Assembly: GCA_030435675.1 (NCBI GenBank)
Contig: CM059621.1
Coordinates: forward strand, 9,734,001 to 9,798,000
Origin: Steinernema hermaphroditum
Taxonomy: Eukaryota > Nematoda > Chromadorea > Rhabditida > Steinernematidae
DNA length: 64,000 bases
Direction of reading: 5' to 3'
Shown in pieces: positions 52,602-63,500 of the stretch (position 1 is its first letter; each line of letters starts with the position of its first letter). The translations under genes and the position numbers were made by a program. The notes beneath the pieces were generated by a model that saw only the letters and a list, made by a program, of their open reading frames with translations, was not told the origin of the DNA and searched no databases.

Positions 52602-53597
52602 ATGAAGAACTGGAATCGACTGTTAACGGGACAGGGCGTGGATGTGGCCACGGGGCCCTGGGAAGCCGACTTCTACGAGCGTTCGTTTACGGTAGTTCTG
52701 AGGGCGAAGGCGACGGCGGAAGGGAGCGAGCTCCTCTGCGAAATCGTCCCGGACGAGGAGGGCCATTACCACCTGATGATCGACTACCAGATTGTCGTGG
52801 ACGGTAAGGAGACTACGGTAAGTGAGGGTCAGATCAGCTGGTAATGGATTGAGGATTCAGGTAGAGAGGGACCTCTGGACGAAGCAGGAGACGATCTTCC
52901 ATGCGACCCATCCGGCAAAGAAGTTTACGGTATCGTTGAACGTGAACACGAGGACCATGATGTCGCCCTCCGATCTCACTGTTCCCACAGGAATGAGAAA
53001 CTTCCAGATCTCTGTAGGTCGACACGATCCTGCACACGTGATCCGCTTTGCAGATGAATGACATGCAAGCATACTTTGTGAATCCGATCGAACTGGCGGA
53101 ACTCGGAGGCGCCGTGTTCCAAGACTGGAAGGAGAAGCAGGCGAAGGGTGACAAGTCAGCGATCGAACTATCGATGGACTCGAGGAGCCTGAAGACTCTT
53201 CTGGACGCCTGCTGCCTCTACAACAACCTCCTCATCCACAGGCACGTACCCCTCCCCGAGTGCCTTCGAACCTTCGCCCCCCCCCCCTTTATTTCAGAAG
53301 GAATCTGGACGAAGTGCTCACGCTGGCCGCGAGGCTGAAGATGGCGCCGGTGCTGCGCTCCGTGGAGACGTTCATTCTGGATTCGGAGACGATACACCCC
53401 ATCAGGAAGCTGGAGTACGCGGCCGAGTTCCGGATGAGTCGTTTGGCGGATTCTGTGCAGCGCGGTTTCCGATCGCGGATCGATCTTCTTGACTGTCTTC
53501 ACGAGTTCATGCGCGAGAATAACGAGTCACTGGATCAGATGCACCCGAAGGTGCTGCAGATTCTGAACATCGGAGCTTCTTCTATTGTCATCGGTTG
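52602..53597 (+). CDS. BTB-like domain protein (divergent)
   Basis: The start at 52602 (MKNWNRLLTGQGVDVATGPW) abuts ACATTTCAG, a trans-splice acceptor. The N-terminal half is beta-rich (FYERSFTVVLRAKATAEGSE, YHLMIDYQIVVDGKET). The C-terminal half resembles the helical part of nematode BTB domains: LDACCLYNNLLIHR, then DEVLTLAARLKMAPVLRSVE, FILDSETIHPIRKLEYAAEF and RMSRLADSVQRG. Intron acceptor near 53298 follows a C-run of 11-12. Ends LNIGASSIVIG, stop 53595-53597. BTB identity is by eye and moderate; a Cullin-3 adaptor role would be inference. It lies 270 bp after AMPK beta on the same strand. Confidence 0.7.
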
Positions 53598-54226
53598 ACT
53601 GCTTATAAATGGTGTCTTCATCACTTCTAGTCGCCCCTTACAAGGAGAGGTCCCAAACTGTCCCACGCCGATTCGGCTGAAATTTGGCAGGGAGAGGTGC
53701 TAGAGTGCAGCAAAACCTGATAGGTTTCATCGGTGAATGGGGGTTTAAGCTGTACCTCATAGTTGATTTTGACCTCTTAATTGTAAGGTCTCTTGGTGCG
53801 ATGTCCCTGAGGCCTCAAGACATACGGTATTCTTGTCAGTCTTTGTCGTTTTTTACGGGTTTTCTAAGGTTTTCGGCATTTAGAGCCAAAATCTACATTG
53901 TAAGTTAACAGCCATGTTCTTGTAGCAAGAAAACTGGTCAAAAAACGACAAAACTGACACCGATACCGTATATCTTGTGGCGTCAGGGATATCGCACCAG
54001 ACACCTTACAATGACAGAGGACAAAATCACCTACCTTACAAGGGATTGTTCCCAAGTGATACACGCCAATCGAGCTGATATTTGGCACGGTGGTAGAGGT
54101 GCATCTGAGAAGTCACGCACACAAAACTCGCGTGCCCAAAATGAAGCTATCCACCCTAAGCAGGGCCCCGAAGTTACCAAAATTCACGACACTCAATACT
54201 AGTGCCATTGAATTGCAATGGCGCGT

Positions 54227-54294
54227 TGTGCTCGTGTGGTCGAGGGGTAGTGCTCTGAGACGGCAGTCAAAGGTCTCGAGTTCGATTCCCACAG
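54227..54294 (+). repeat. tRNA-like (pol III promoter-like) segment
   Basis: Contains an A-box-like GTGGTCGAGGGGTAGTGCTC and, 35 nt on, a B-box-like GAGTTCGATTCCC. It does not fold into a clean cloverleaf by eye: the T-stem and acceptor pairing are poor. Best read as a tRNA-derived, SINE-like remnant rather than a functional tRNA gene. Confidence 0.5.
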
Positions 54295-54525
54295 AGAATC
54301 TATTATGTTTCGATTTTCCTTCTTTTCACCGAAACTGTACATTATTATGTTTCTTGGTGTTTAACAACACCGTTTCTTGTTTTGCATCAAATGTAGCCTA
54401 AAAAACCCTTTGCACGAATCCGAACTGGTAACCCAGATTTCACTTTTGTGGTGAAGCTGTTTTTCGTTCTTTCACGGTCCCCTCTCTTTTGCTAATTACC
54501 TCAGGACATCAAACCAAAGAAGAAT

Positions 54526-54595
54526 GGCTGGGATGGGTGTCGAACTCGGATCCCAAAAACGGCAACCAAGAGACTATCCAGCTCGACCACATAAA
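54526..54595 (-). repeat. tRNA-like segment, second type
   Basis: On the minus strand reads TGTGGTCGAGCTGGATAGTC, then TCCGAGTTCGACACCC. Same A-box/B-box pattern as the neighbours but with a different middle, so not a simple copy of them. Confidence 0.45.
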
Positions 54596-54902
54596 CAGTT
54601 GCCGCTCACCCAGCAAAGTTGGCTATATTCAATAAAACGCGACTTTCACAAGGCATTTACGCGTATATGTGTTTGTATTGGCCAGAATCGAATAGGATCT
54701 GTCGTTCTGACATCTTAAACGATAAGGGGAGAAGGGGGAGCGCGAAAGAATGAAAATCAACTCCACGACAAAGGTGAAATTCGGGTTACCAGTTCCGATT
54801 CCTGCAAAGGGTTCCAAACCAATGATCAGTGTTGGTAAACGCCAGGAGATGTGAAAATATGCTGTTATGGTTAGAAGAAAGAAGATGGAAGCACAATAAA
54901 AC

Positions 54903-54972
54903 CTGGTTGGGCTCGAACCCGAGACCGTAGACTGGCGTCTCAGAGCACTACCCCTCGACCACACGAGCACAA
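54903..54972 (-). repeat. tRNA-like segment, inverted partner
   Basis: Minus strand reads CGTGTGGTCGAGGGGTAGTG and on to GGTCTCGGGTTCGAGCCCAA. It is the inverted-repeat partner of the segment at 54227-54294, with a better B-box (GGTTCGAGCCC). Confidence 0.5.
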
Positions 54973-55185
54973 CGTGCCATTGCAATTCAATGGCACTAGT
55001 ATTGAGTGTCGTGAATTTTGGTAACTTCGGGGCCCTGTTTAGGGTGGATAGCTTCATTTTGGGCACACGAGTTTTTGTGTGCGTGACTTCTCAGATGCAC
55101 CTCTACCACCGTGGCAAATATCAGCTCGATCGGCATGTATCACTTGGGAACAGTCCCTTGTTAGTTGGTTTCTCGCGAAACCCAT

Positions 55186-56347
55186 TATAGTCGACGCGGA
55201 AAATCTTATGCAAAAATCGGGAATGGTCCCGCAACGAAAATTTTTGGCGCGAAAAGTGCCTAGCGGTCGATTTACAAGGGGATTTCGGAGTTTCGGCAGA
55301 GAATCGTGAAAATCTCGTGCAGTTTTACGGTTTCGATGAAAAAAAACCGTACAACTGTTCTCCAGGCTCTGGTGAGCATTTTGCGCCCTGGATTGTCGGA
55401 ATTCGCTGCGTTTCCACAGATCCTATACGTTTTTACGATAACAGTGTTGTTCCACGCGGAGACTGACCTCAATGTTGATCGTTTTTTTAGATATTTTACC
55501 TTCAAAATAGCAAAATGAACAAGGAAATAACAAGAACGATCATTAACCGGTTGCATATGAATCCAACTCTTCTTCCGATGAAGAGCGATAAGCCATACCG
55601 GCAAATGAACCTGTATGTAGGTTCAGCAACTCAGTCTCTTTGTTCTGCGCATGACTTCATCAAACGATTCTTCGACGAAATGTGTGCGTCGCATGGGGTT
55701 AAGCCGGTTCGATTCCCCCCTTATCACGCAGAATTAAATCCAATCGAACAAGTCTGGGGTTAAAAGCGCTATGAAGCGCTAGAGTGAAGCGCTATGTGCG
55801 AGACCACCTCGTACTTCAAGACAAGATCGCCACCGTGATGAATCTTACCCGAGAAGCTTGTGAATCTATTCCAGCTTCGTATATTAGAGGCTTCTATAGA
55901 AATGCGCAGAACAAAGAGACTGAGTTGCTGAACCTACATACAGGTTCATTTGCCGGTATGGCTTATCGCTCTTCATCGGAAGAAGAGTTGGATTCATATG
56001 CAACCGATTAATAATCTTTCTTGTTATTTCCTTGTTCATTTTGCTATTTTGAAGGTAAAATATCTAGAAAAAACGATCAATATTGAGGTCAGTCTCCGCG
56101 TGGAACAACACTGTTATCGTAAAAACGTATAGGATCTGTGGAAACGCAGCGAATTCCGACAATTCAGGGCGCAAAATGCTCGCCAGAGCCTGGAGAACAG
56201 TTGTACGGTTTTTTTTTCATCGAAACCGTAAAACTGCACGAGATTTTCACGATTCTCTGCCGAAACTCCGAAATCCCCTTGTAAATCGACCGCTAGGCAC
56301 TTTTCGCGCCAAAAATTTTCGTTGCGGGACCATTCCCGATTTTTTTC
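55186..56347 (+). mobile_element. Tc1/mariner-like element, nested, right end truncated
   Basis: Left end TATAGTCGACGCGGAAAATC at 55186. Arms of about 320 bp (from about 55209, inverted at about 56020-56345). The right end lacks the last 25 bp including CTATA. Between the arms lies a broken DDE transposase C-terminus on the plus strand: RFPPYHAELNPIEQVWG, then a duplicated GAAGCGCTATG segment breaking the frame (55760-55800), then the tail GSFAGMAYRSSSEEELDSYA. Defective copy. Confidence 0.75.
55515..56011 (+). pseudogene. Transposase (DDE, Tc1/IS630-like) C-terminal remnant
   Basis: The frame 55515-55763 ends after RFPPYHAELNPIEQVWG, the hallmark PY(H)xxLNPIExxW motif preceding the last catalytic acid. 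A short tandem duplication then shifts the frame, and 55784-56011 continues with LTREACESIPASYIRGFY and an acidic tail. The N-terminal DNA-binding region and the first catalytic Asp are missing. Confidence 0.7.
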
Positions 56348-57136
56348 GGGTTTCGAGGCGATGTGCTGGTCCCAGCACGATATGCTTGAAGAATCAGCGG
56401 CGGCGTACTGTAGCTCCCTCTTTTTTTTTTTAAGTGCAGAATACTGCAAAATGTTTAGCCTTTTCGTTGTTCTCCGTAGAAATAGAATAGCGACAGCACA
56501 TGAACGTTATTCTGCAACGTAGTCCCTTTCTTCTTGCTAACCCACAATGTCGATTTCTTCATTGCAATCAACATTTGTAATCACACTGGGAACGACATCA
56601 GTTTTGTCGTTTTTTGACCAGTTTTCTTGCTACAAGAACATGGTTGTTAACTTACAATGTAGATTTTGGCTCTAAATGCCGAAAACCTTAGAAAACCCGT
56701 CAAAAAACGACAAAGACTGACAAGAATATCGTATGTCTTGAGGCCTCAGGGACATCGCACCAAGAGACCTTACAATTAAGAGGTCAAAATCAACTATGAA
56801 GTACAGCTTAAACCCCCATTCACCGATGAAACCTATCAGGTTTTGCTACACTCTAGCACCTCTCTCCCTGCCAAATTTCAGCCGAATCGGCGTGGGACAG
56901 TTTGGGACCTCTCCTTGTTAGTGTCATTAGATACTCCTGACAGCAAAAAATGTGCCGACTGCACTTTTAAAGGAATTCGAAAACATCGCCGCATTCCAAA
57001 AGTGCATCCCTCGCCTGACGTCATTTGCCTATCTGCTGACAGTGAAGCGCCCAGCACGTGATCACTAGAAAAACACGGCGATGCAATACCTGTATACGTA
57101 ACACAGAGATCAAAGGAACACAAGACGGTGTCAAAT

Positions 57137-57860
57137 TCAGTCTTCGTCGCGGACAAACTTGAAGAAGTCCGGAAAGTCGATCAAGTCCTTCATATCCATG
57201 TTCCTCTTGTTCGGACACGAGGCGACGGGGCACTGGCGCAGTTGCCTTATCCTGACTTGTTGCTTTATGAAGGCATCTACCGTCGCCCTGTCGTACACAT
57301 GCTTGCAGAACTGAAAAAGACTCTTCAGGGGCACACAGCGAAACTCTTATGTACCTTGTTCTGTACGGGATTGACGATGTCGCTCTTGGAGATCGGGTCT
57401 TTCTTCGAGTAGGTCATCAAGCCGACGATCATGCCTGATCCGTCGTCACACTCGACCTCTATGTCGTCGTCTCTCCTCAAGTCCTTGTCCATAGCCTCCA
57501 AAAGTCGGACCGCGTTGTTCTCGCTGGGACCGTACACCGCATCGTCCGATAACTTCTCGTTCACTCTAAACAAAACGACGAGGATGATGAGGTGCCGACT
57601 TGCGCCACCCACAATTCTGCGAATTTGCTTCCCTTGTGCTGCTTCGGATTTTTGTTGCGCAGAGAGTCCGCCGCCAGCACCACCGCCCGCATCTCCGTGT
57701 CGATAGTCCTCAGTCGCTCCACTTGCCCCCGGAATCGCTTCTTCAGCTCTTCGGACTGGAAGTGCGGGGAGGCGAAGTTGTCCTCCACAGGCTGGTAGCA
57801 CCGCCCGATTGCAGTTTGCAGGGCCTCTGCCTTCTCCTTGATCTTTGAGAATTCGCTCAT
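57137..57860 (-). CDS. NSE2/MMS21 SUMO ligase, SMC5/6 complex subunit
   Basis: SP-RING E3 SUMO ligase of the SMC5/6 complex, acting in DNA repair. Start at 57860 (MSEFSKIKEKAEALQTAIGR), directly after TTCTTTTCAG. Helical N-terminal region (FQSEELKKRFRGQVERLRTI), then YGPSENNAVRLLEAMDKDLR. The SP-RING reads DPISKSDIVNPVQNK, FCKHVYDRATVDAFIKQQ, QCPVASCPNKRNMDMKDLID. This gives the single zinc site Cys-X-His...Cys...Cys expected of NSE2 (compare VCGHTYEEDA and YCPQIGCSH). Position 1 of the loop is Asp where human has Cys (ICPITKEP), which does not remove a zinc ligand in this class. Ends FFKFVRDED at 57137. The 5' flank is a transposon. Confidence 0.85.
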
Positions 57861-57871
57861 CTGAAAAGAAT
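57861..57871 (-). promoter_or_regulatory. Splice acceptor between NSE2 ATG and a transposon end
   Basis: Minus-strand sequence ATTCTTTTCAG lies immediately before the NSE2 ATG, and the transposon terminus (GCGACTATA) begins right behind it. No upstream coding exon is evident, so this is best explained as the spliced-leader acceptor. Confidence 0.6.
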
Positions 57872-59099
57872 TATAGTCGCAATAAAAATTTGGTGGCATT
57901 TTTTCGATTTGGTCCCACAACGCCTTTTTTTTGCGCGCGCAACGCCAACATGGCGTGTGGTCTTCCATTTTACAATGGGAAATCGTGGAATTTGCAGATC
58001 GTCTGCAAGTTTGGGCACTTTTGACAGCGATATCACGCGAATCTCAAAATTCTACAAGCAAATCAATATTCCCTGGTTAATTTCGAGTCGATTAAGCCCA
58101 AAATTGTCGAAATTGAATGTGTGCACGAGAAGTGATGTTCTTTTTTATCTCCGGATGCCGCGATAGCAGAGTTCAGTCCCTGTTTTTGAGGTTGTTCCTC
58201 TCTTTAACTCCATGTCCGCGGGCTTTCTGGCCAAGAACTGAATGCAACCAAGGATTATCAACAACATAGAACAAGATACAAAGTACAAATCATTCATCAG
58301 AAAGATCAGAATCACTATCAGACTCAGGGATACGGTAGTCCATACCGGAGAAAGAGGAGCTATGTAAATGTAGATATGCTTGTTCAACCTTTCTAGTGTG
58401 CTCGAAAATGTTTCTAAAAAAACTGGGCGGTGTTGTTCCAAAACTTGTTCGCATGTGAGCCATGACAGTATGGATTTTGTCCTTATGTTTCGTTTTTTTA
58501 CGGGTGTACTCTTTGGAATGTGCCCAGAACATCTCGATCGGATTGAGATCACAGTGGTACGGAGGAAGTCTCAACAGTTCCACTCCTGACTCTCTACACC
58601 TCTCGTCGACGAACCGTGATATGAAAGAATCTCGTCCCCCCAGCCCAATATAATTGATCGAGTTTTTCGATCTCCAGGTCTTTACTCCAGGCATAACTCT
58701 GGTTAATCCTGTGATCAGCCTTTATATATTTTCAGTTCTTGGCCAGAGAGCCCGCGGACATGGAGTGAAAGAGAGGAACAACCTCAAAAACAGGGACTGA
58801 ACTCTGCTATCGCGGCATCCGGAGATAAAAAAGAACATCACTTCTCGTGCACACGTTCAATTTCGACAATTTTGGGCTTAATCGACTCGAAATTAACCAG
58901 GGAATATTGATTTGCTTGTAGAATTTTGAGATTCGCGTGATATCCCTGTCAAAAGTGCCCAAACTTGCAGACGATCTGCAAATTCCACGATTTCCCATTG
59001 TAAAATGGAAGACCACACGCCATGTTGGCGTTGCGCGCGCAAAAAAGGCGTTGTGGGACCAAATCGAAAAAATGCCACCAATTTTTTAATGCGACTATA
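57872..59099. mobile_element. Tc1/mariner-like element with about 340-bp inverted repeats
   Basis: Ends TATAGTCGCAATAAAAATTT (57872) and TTTTTTAATGCGACTATA (59099), with TA at both borders as in Tc1/mariner insertions. The arms run about 57872-58210 and 58745-59099 and are nearly identical over most of their length. Between them lies a minus-strand transposase C-terminal fragment. The internal region is too short for a full transposase, so this is a non-autonomous deletion derivative. Confidence 0.8.
58300..58694 (-). pseudogene. Transposase (DDE, Tc1-like) C-terminal fragment
   Basis: Readable: MPGVKTWRSKNSINYIGLGG, FISRFVDERCRESGVELLRL, PPYHCDLNPIEMFWAHSKEY (catalytic-domain hallmark), then FFRNIFEHTRKVEQAYLHLH and the tail GMDYRIPESDSDSDLSDE. 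It starts inside the catalytic domain, and no upstream exons are left in the element. Confidence 0.75.
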
Positions 59100-59121
59100 G
59101 GAATGTCGAACCGAAAATTTA

Positions 59122-60238
59122 TATAGTCGGTGCAAACGGATTGGGGTCCGCAAGGTGCTCGTGGCGGGACCGCTAGACTACCGTAGTTTTTCGTCTTTTC
59201 GCATTTTTTCAATGGGGGTTTCGTACTCCCTGTCTTTTTTCGTCATTTTCGAGCGAACTAGAGCGTTTCGCGGAAATTCCAACGTCAAATTTGTGCAGAA
59301 TTAAATGCTCCATCGAATGACATGTCACTCGAGTTGCCAAATTCAATAATCGCAGAGAAATTAAGCGATTTATGAAAAAGTGATGAATAGATACAAATAA
59401 TGCTCCATTTTTGCGTTTCTAATCGTCATCATCTAAAGCTACTTCATGTTCTGATTCATCGGTGCTATCGTCCGAATTCGCACCGTCAGTGATTTGATCG
59501 TCTAGGTGAACTTCTACGCTGTCATACTCAAGACAGCGATCTACTTCCGCAATGGCATTCTCGAAGCATTTTTTCTGCACAACTTTGATCCAATGGGTGT
59601 TATATCAGAAGGAAAGAGGACCATGAGGTGATTTAGCGTAATCTCAAGTATCCGAGCGGTGACAAGTCAAAATAATCGCTATATCGGACCTCCTCCATCT
59701 TTCTGATCTTCTCTCTAAGCATTATTTTCTCTCATCAAGTTCTCATTTGCACTTTACAGATCATTGACGCGCGTTTCGGAGCGTCGCAGTGCACCTGAAA
59801 TCTCTAAAAGGTCAAGATTGTGGAGTCATTGAATCTGGTTGCGACTGCACCTGACTAACATACGGCAACCGCTCTTCCTCCCTCTACGCTTCAAACAAAC
59901 ATTCATTCGCGCTGCCTTAGCTATTTTCCAGCGTGTTACAGCTGATGTACGGCCCACGACGCTCAAAAATACGCATAGAATCGGGAAAATATCTCCTCTC
60001 ATTACAAAGATGAGTTAATTTCTCTGCGCACACGGCGCGAAATCAAACAAATCTGTGCGCATTCGAACGCACAGAGCTTTTGCTACATTTTCAACGTTGG
60101 AAATCCGAAAATACGCCCTCGGCATCGAGATATGCACAAATCATTCACGAAACCTGCGAATCCCATTAGGAGCGAACATCTGATTCAGCGCCGATTTCGT
60201 GTCAGGACGCGTACCCCAATCCGTTTACACCGACCATA
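59122..60238. mobile_element. Tc1/mariner-like element with short inverted repeats
   Basis: Left end TATAGTCGGTGCAAACGGAT at 59122 and right end ATCCGTTTACACCGACCATA at 60238. The arms match over about 45 bp. On the minus strand at about 59590-59427 the tail of a related transposase is readable (KCFENAIAEVDRCLEYDSVE to SDDSTDESEHEVALDDDD and a stop). The rest is degraded. It lies between the previous element and the PCCA gene. Confidence 0.65.
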
Positions 60239-60500
60239 TTTCCCGCGAGAGAACAACTGAGCGAGACCAGAAAAGGCCGAACAGTACAGTTATAAAGCCT
60301 GAAATTCAAAAGATCCCGCTATTTCCTATTGCAGAGGTGATCCACCTTTTCGGTTCCAGCAGAGACTCTCAATAGATCACTCTTTAATACGCATAAAATA
60401 CAATGAGAAATACATGAATAAGTTATACAGCACGAATGGGGTAACATTCCAACACGTAACATTCATTAAGCACCAATATGCCAACCATTAAACGGCAACA
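60239..60500. other. 3' flank of the PCCA gene
   Basis: About 260 bp of AT-rich sequence between the transposon right end and the PCCA stop. Contains minus-strand A/T-rich stretches suited to polyadenylation. No gene seen. Confidence 0.35.
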
Positions 60501-63500
60501 TTATTCCAACTCGACGAGAACTTCCCCCTCATCGACAGTTTGGCCCTCCTTCACGTTAACAGCTTTGACCTACAAGATTGTCACACACATAATGTATAGT
60601 CGGATTCAAAAAACTTGTGCTCTTTTCGGCGCTTGGTCCTGGCACGCCATTTTTGCACATTCGCGGCGTGTGGTCGCGTCCTTCATAAGGCGAAATAGTG
60701 AATTTGGTGAACCGACCGTGGTCTTCGCCGTTTTTCTCCATGGTTTCGTGCGTTTTTTGGAAAACTGCAAGCATAGCCCTCTTCCTTAATCAATTGCGCG
60801 TCGAATGAGCGCCGATTCACAGAAGGTAGAGTTTTCCTCGCGGAGGAGTAGCATTTTTTCGAACCGGCTACCAATATTTTCCAGCTTTTTGTCCAATTGC
60901 TGTGGGTTTTCACGTTTTAATCGCGCCCTAATTGTTTTGCGTGTCCTCCTTACCCTAATATCTTTCAAATCAAACAACATATCAAGTTAACAAGCGTTGC
61001 ATATCACTACTCTTTATCGGAAGAGTCGGAGCTTGCGTCGAAGCCGAAGATACGGTAATCCACTCGATATGTGGTTATTTTCTACTGGTCTTGTCGTAAT
61101 GAAAGCTATCAGGGTAAGGAGGACACGCAAAACAATTAGGGCGCGATTAAAACGTGAAACAAAACAATTAGGGCGCTTTTCACGACTTCGATGCCCGCGC
61201 AAACTAATGGGAACGCTGGATTCTATTCGGATTCGTCTGCTCCACCGAAATCAGAAGAAAATCAGCGACCACGGTGTGACTATGTTCTTCTTTGTGCATT
61301 TATGAGACGTCCTGCACGGCGTAAGCCGTTGATTCGGGAAGATAAATCGTGTAAAACGTGAAAACCCACAGCAATTGGACAAAAGCTGGAAAATATTGGT
61401 AGCCGGTTCGAAAAAATGCTACTCCTCCGCGAGGAAAACTCTACCTTCTGTGAATCGGCGCTCATTCGACGCGCAATTGATTAAGGAAGAGGGCTATGCT
61501 TGCAGTTTTCCAAAAAACGCACGAAACCATGGAGAAAAACGACGAAGACCACGGTCGGTTCACCAAATTCACTATTTCGCCTTATGAAAGACGCGACCGC
61601 ACGCCGCGAATGTGCAAAAATGGCGTGCCAGGACCAAGCGCCGAAAAGGGCACAAGATTTTTGAACTCGACTATAACAGATAAAACTCACTTTTCCAGTC
61701 TTGCTTGCATGCAGCGAATTCTGCATCTTCATGGCTTCAATAACGCAAAGCTCTTGGCCTTCGGTTACCATCTGGCCAACTTGAGCAGAAACCGTCTTGA
61801 TGGCTCCGGGCATAGGGGAGAGAACGACGGATGAAAGATCAACCTTCGGTTTCTCCTTCATATGCTGCAGAAGTTCACTGACCGCTTTGGGCATAACGCG
61901 CATCTTGAACTGGGACCCCTTGTAGATGACAACGAGCTCTCCAGGGCGTTTGGAGACAACTTGGACCGTCGCCTTCTTCGAGGCTTCCGAGTCAATGTCC
62001 AAATGCAGAACAGACTTCGCGAGGCAGATGTCCCCGCACAGTTTGACTTCAGTTCCATCCACAAACACCTCAACGTTGTCGGTGTTTCCATCAATGAACT
62101 TCACGTTAACGTTGGCCGTCTTCCGAGAATCGGACCCGTTTTTAGGACTTCCAACCACGAAGGAATAGTCCTTGAGAAGCGGATCTGAAATCATAATTGT
62201 AGCAGATAAAAAAAAATAAAAACCAACCAATGCAAGCTGCTTTGCGCTGGTTCGTGAACATTTGAGCTCGGGCGATCTTAAGTGCCTGCAGCGCTGCGGT
62301 GAGAGCGACAAGAGTGCGCTCCTCATTCCCGTTCAAGGATGCGCCCTCGAATCCCTGGGGATAGGTTTCAGGGAGGTACTTGGTCGTAATGTTGCCTGAA
62401 CGGAAGCGTTCTTCCTCCACGATATCGCGCAGGAGAGGAATATTATTTGTGACTCCGCGAATAACGTAGTTGTCCAAGGCATCGCGCATACGATCCAAAG
62501 CGACTTGTCTGTTAGGACCATGAGATACAAGCTGAATATGTACGAGTTGTAATAAGAAACCTGAGGCTTGCTGAAATACCTTGCAAATCAGAGGGTCGTA
62601 GTAGATAGAGATTTCGGAGCCTTCACGAATACCAGAATCACACCGGATGCCTTCCACTCGGTCAACGGGTTCCTCATACTTGGTTAGACGTCCAACAGAT
62701 GGTAAACCAAACCCTTTGTAGGGGTCCTAAAGACAGCAAAGTGTATCCGTTGTCAACAACCTTCACAAACCTCAGCATAAACACGACTTTCGAAAGACCA
62801 GCCATTGATTCCAATGTCGGACTGTTTGATGTTAAGCTGATGTCCATAAGCCACACGAATCATTTGCTGGACGATGTCGATGTTGGTGATTTCCTCAGTG
62901 ATCGGATGCTCTACTTGAAGACGAGTATTCATTTCAAGGAAGTAGAAGTTCTTCTTGGAGTCAACCAAGAACTCGACGGTTCCGGCAGAATCGTAACCGA
63001 CGGCCTTCGCCAGTTGAACTGCTTGTTCACCCATCCTGCGGCGCATGTCGGGGTCAACGAATGACGACGGGGCCTCTTCAATAACCTTCTGATTTCTTCG
63101 CTGGATAGAGCATTCACGCTCATTCAGCCAGAGAGCATTTCCATGTTTGTCGCAGAGCACCTGCATCTCGATGTGGCGAGGATTATCGATGAACTTTTCG
63201 ACAAGCATACGATCGTCACCGAACGAAGAAGCAGCTTCCTGCTTAGACAACCTACAAATTTACGGATGCCGTATCATTTCAGAGTGACCGTTAAATTACC
63301 GGAATCCGTCTCGGGCCTCCTTATCATTCCAGGCAATTCGCATTCCCTTTCCACCACCACCAGCTGAAGCCTTAATCATAACAGGGTAGCCAATATCGTT
63401 AGCAACCTTCACGCACTGATCTTCATCCTGAATTGACATATGTTGGTTACATAAAGTGGCTAAAACGACTTACCGCGATTTCTCCGTCGTAACCAGGAAT

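Larger units (their letters stand above)
54036..55163. mobile_element. Inner inverted-repeat element carrying tRNA-like modules
   Basis: Ends CAAGGGATTGTTCCCAAGTG (54039) and its near-complement ending at 55160, each flanked by TTA. The arms stay similar for about 260 bp, through a block CTAGTGCCATTGAATTGCAA (about 54199 and, inverted, about 54982). Each arm contains a tRNA-like segment, and a third lies between them. Confidence 0.7.
53638..56920. mobile_element. Composite DNA-transposon block with about 300-bp terminal inverted repeats and TTA duplication
   Basis: Left arm 53641 to about 53963 (CAAGGAGAGGTCCCAAACTG and on) is the inverted copy of about 56588-56917, and TTA flanks both ends (53638-53640, 56918-56920). 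Another inverted-repeat copy, 54039-55160, lies inside with related ends (CAAGGGATTGTTCCC) and its own TTA duplication. A Tc1-like element (55186 to about 56347) is also nested. No transposase attributable to the outer family is visible. TTA duplication and long inverted repeats suggest a PIF/Harbinger- or ISL2EU-like class; inferred. Confidence 0.75.

Noticed and set aside
54227..54294. Functional tRNA gene
   Set aside because: Acceptor and T-stem pairing fail by eye and the copy is embedded in transposon arms; kept only as tRNA-like.
57861..57968. Longer NSE2 N-terminus starting MEDHTPCWRCARKKK
   Set aside because: That extension is transposon inverted-repeat sequence; the same residues appear at the other arm. 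The ATG after CTTTTCAG is the better start.
53638..61675. Whole block as a retrovirus or retrotransposon
   Set aside because: Terminal repeats are inverted, not direct; no reverse transcriptase, protease or integrase motif is seen. Fragments are DDE transposase of Tc1 type.
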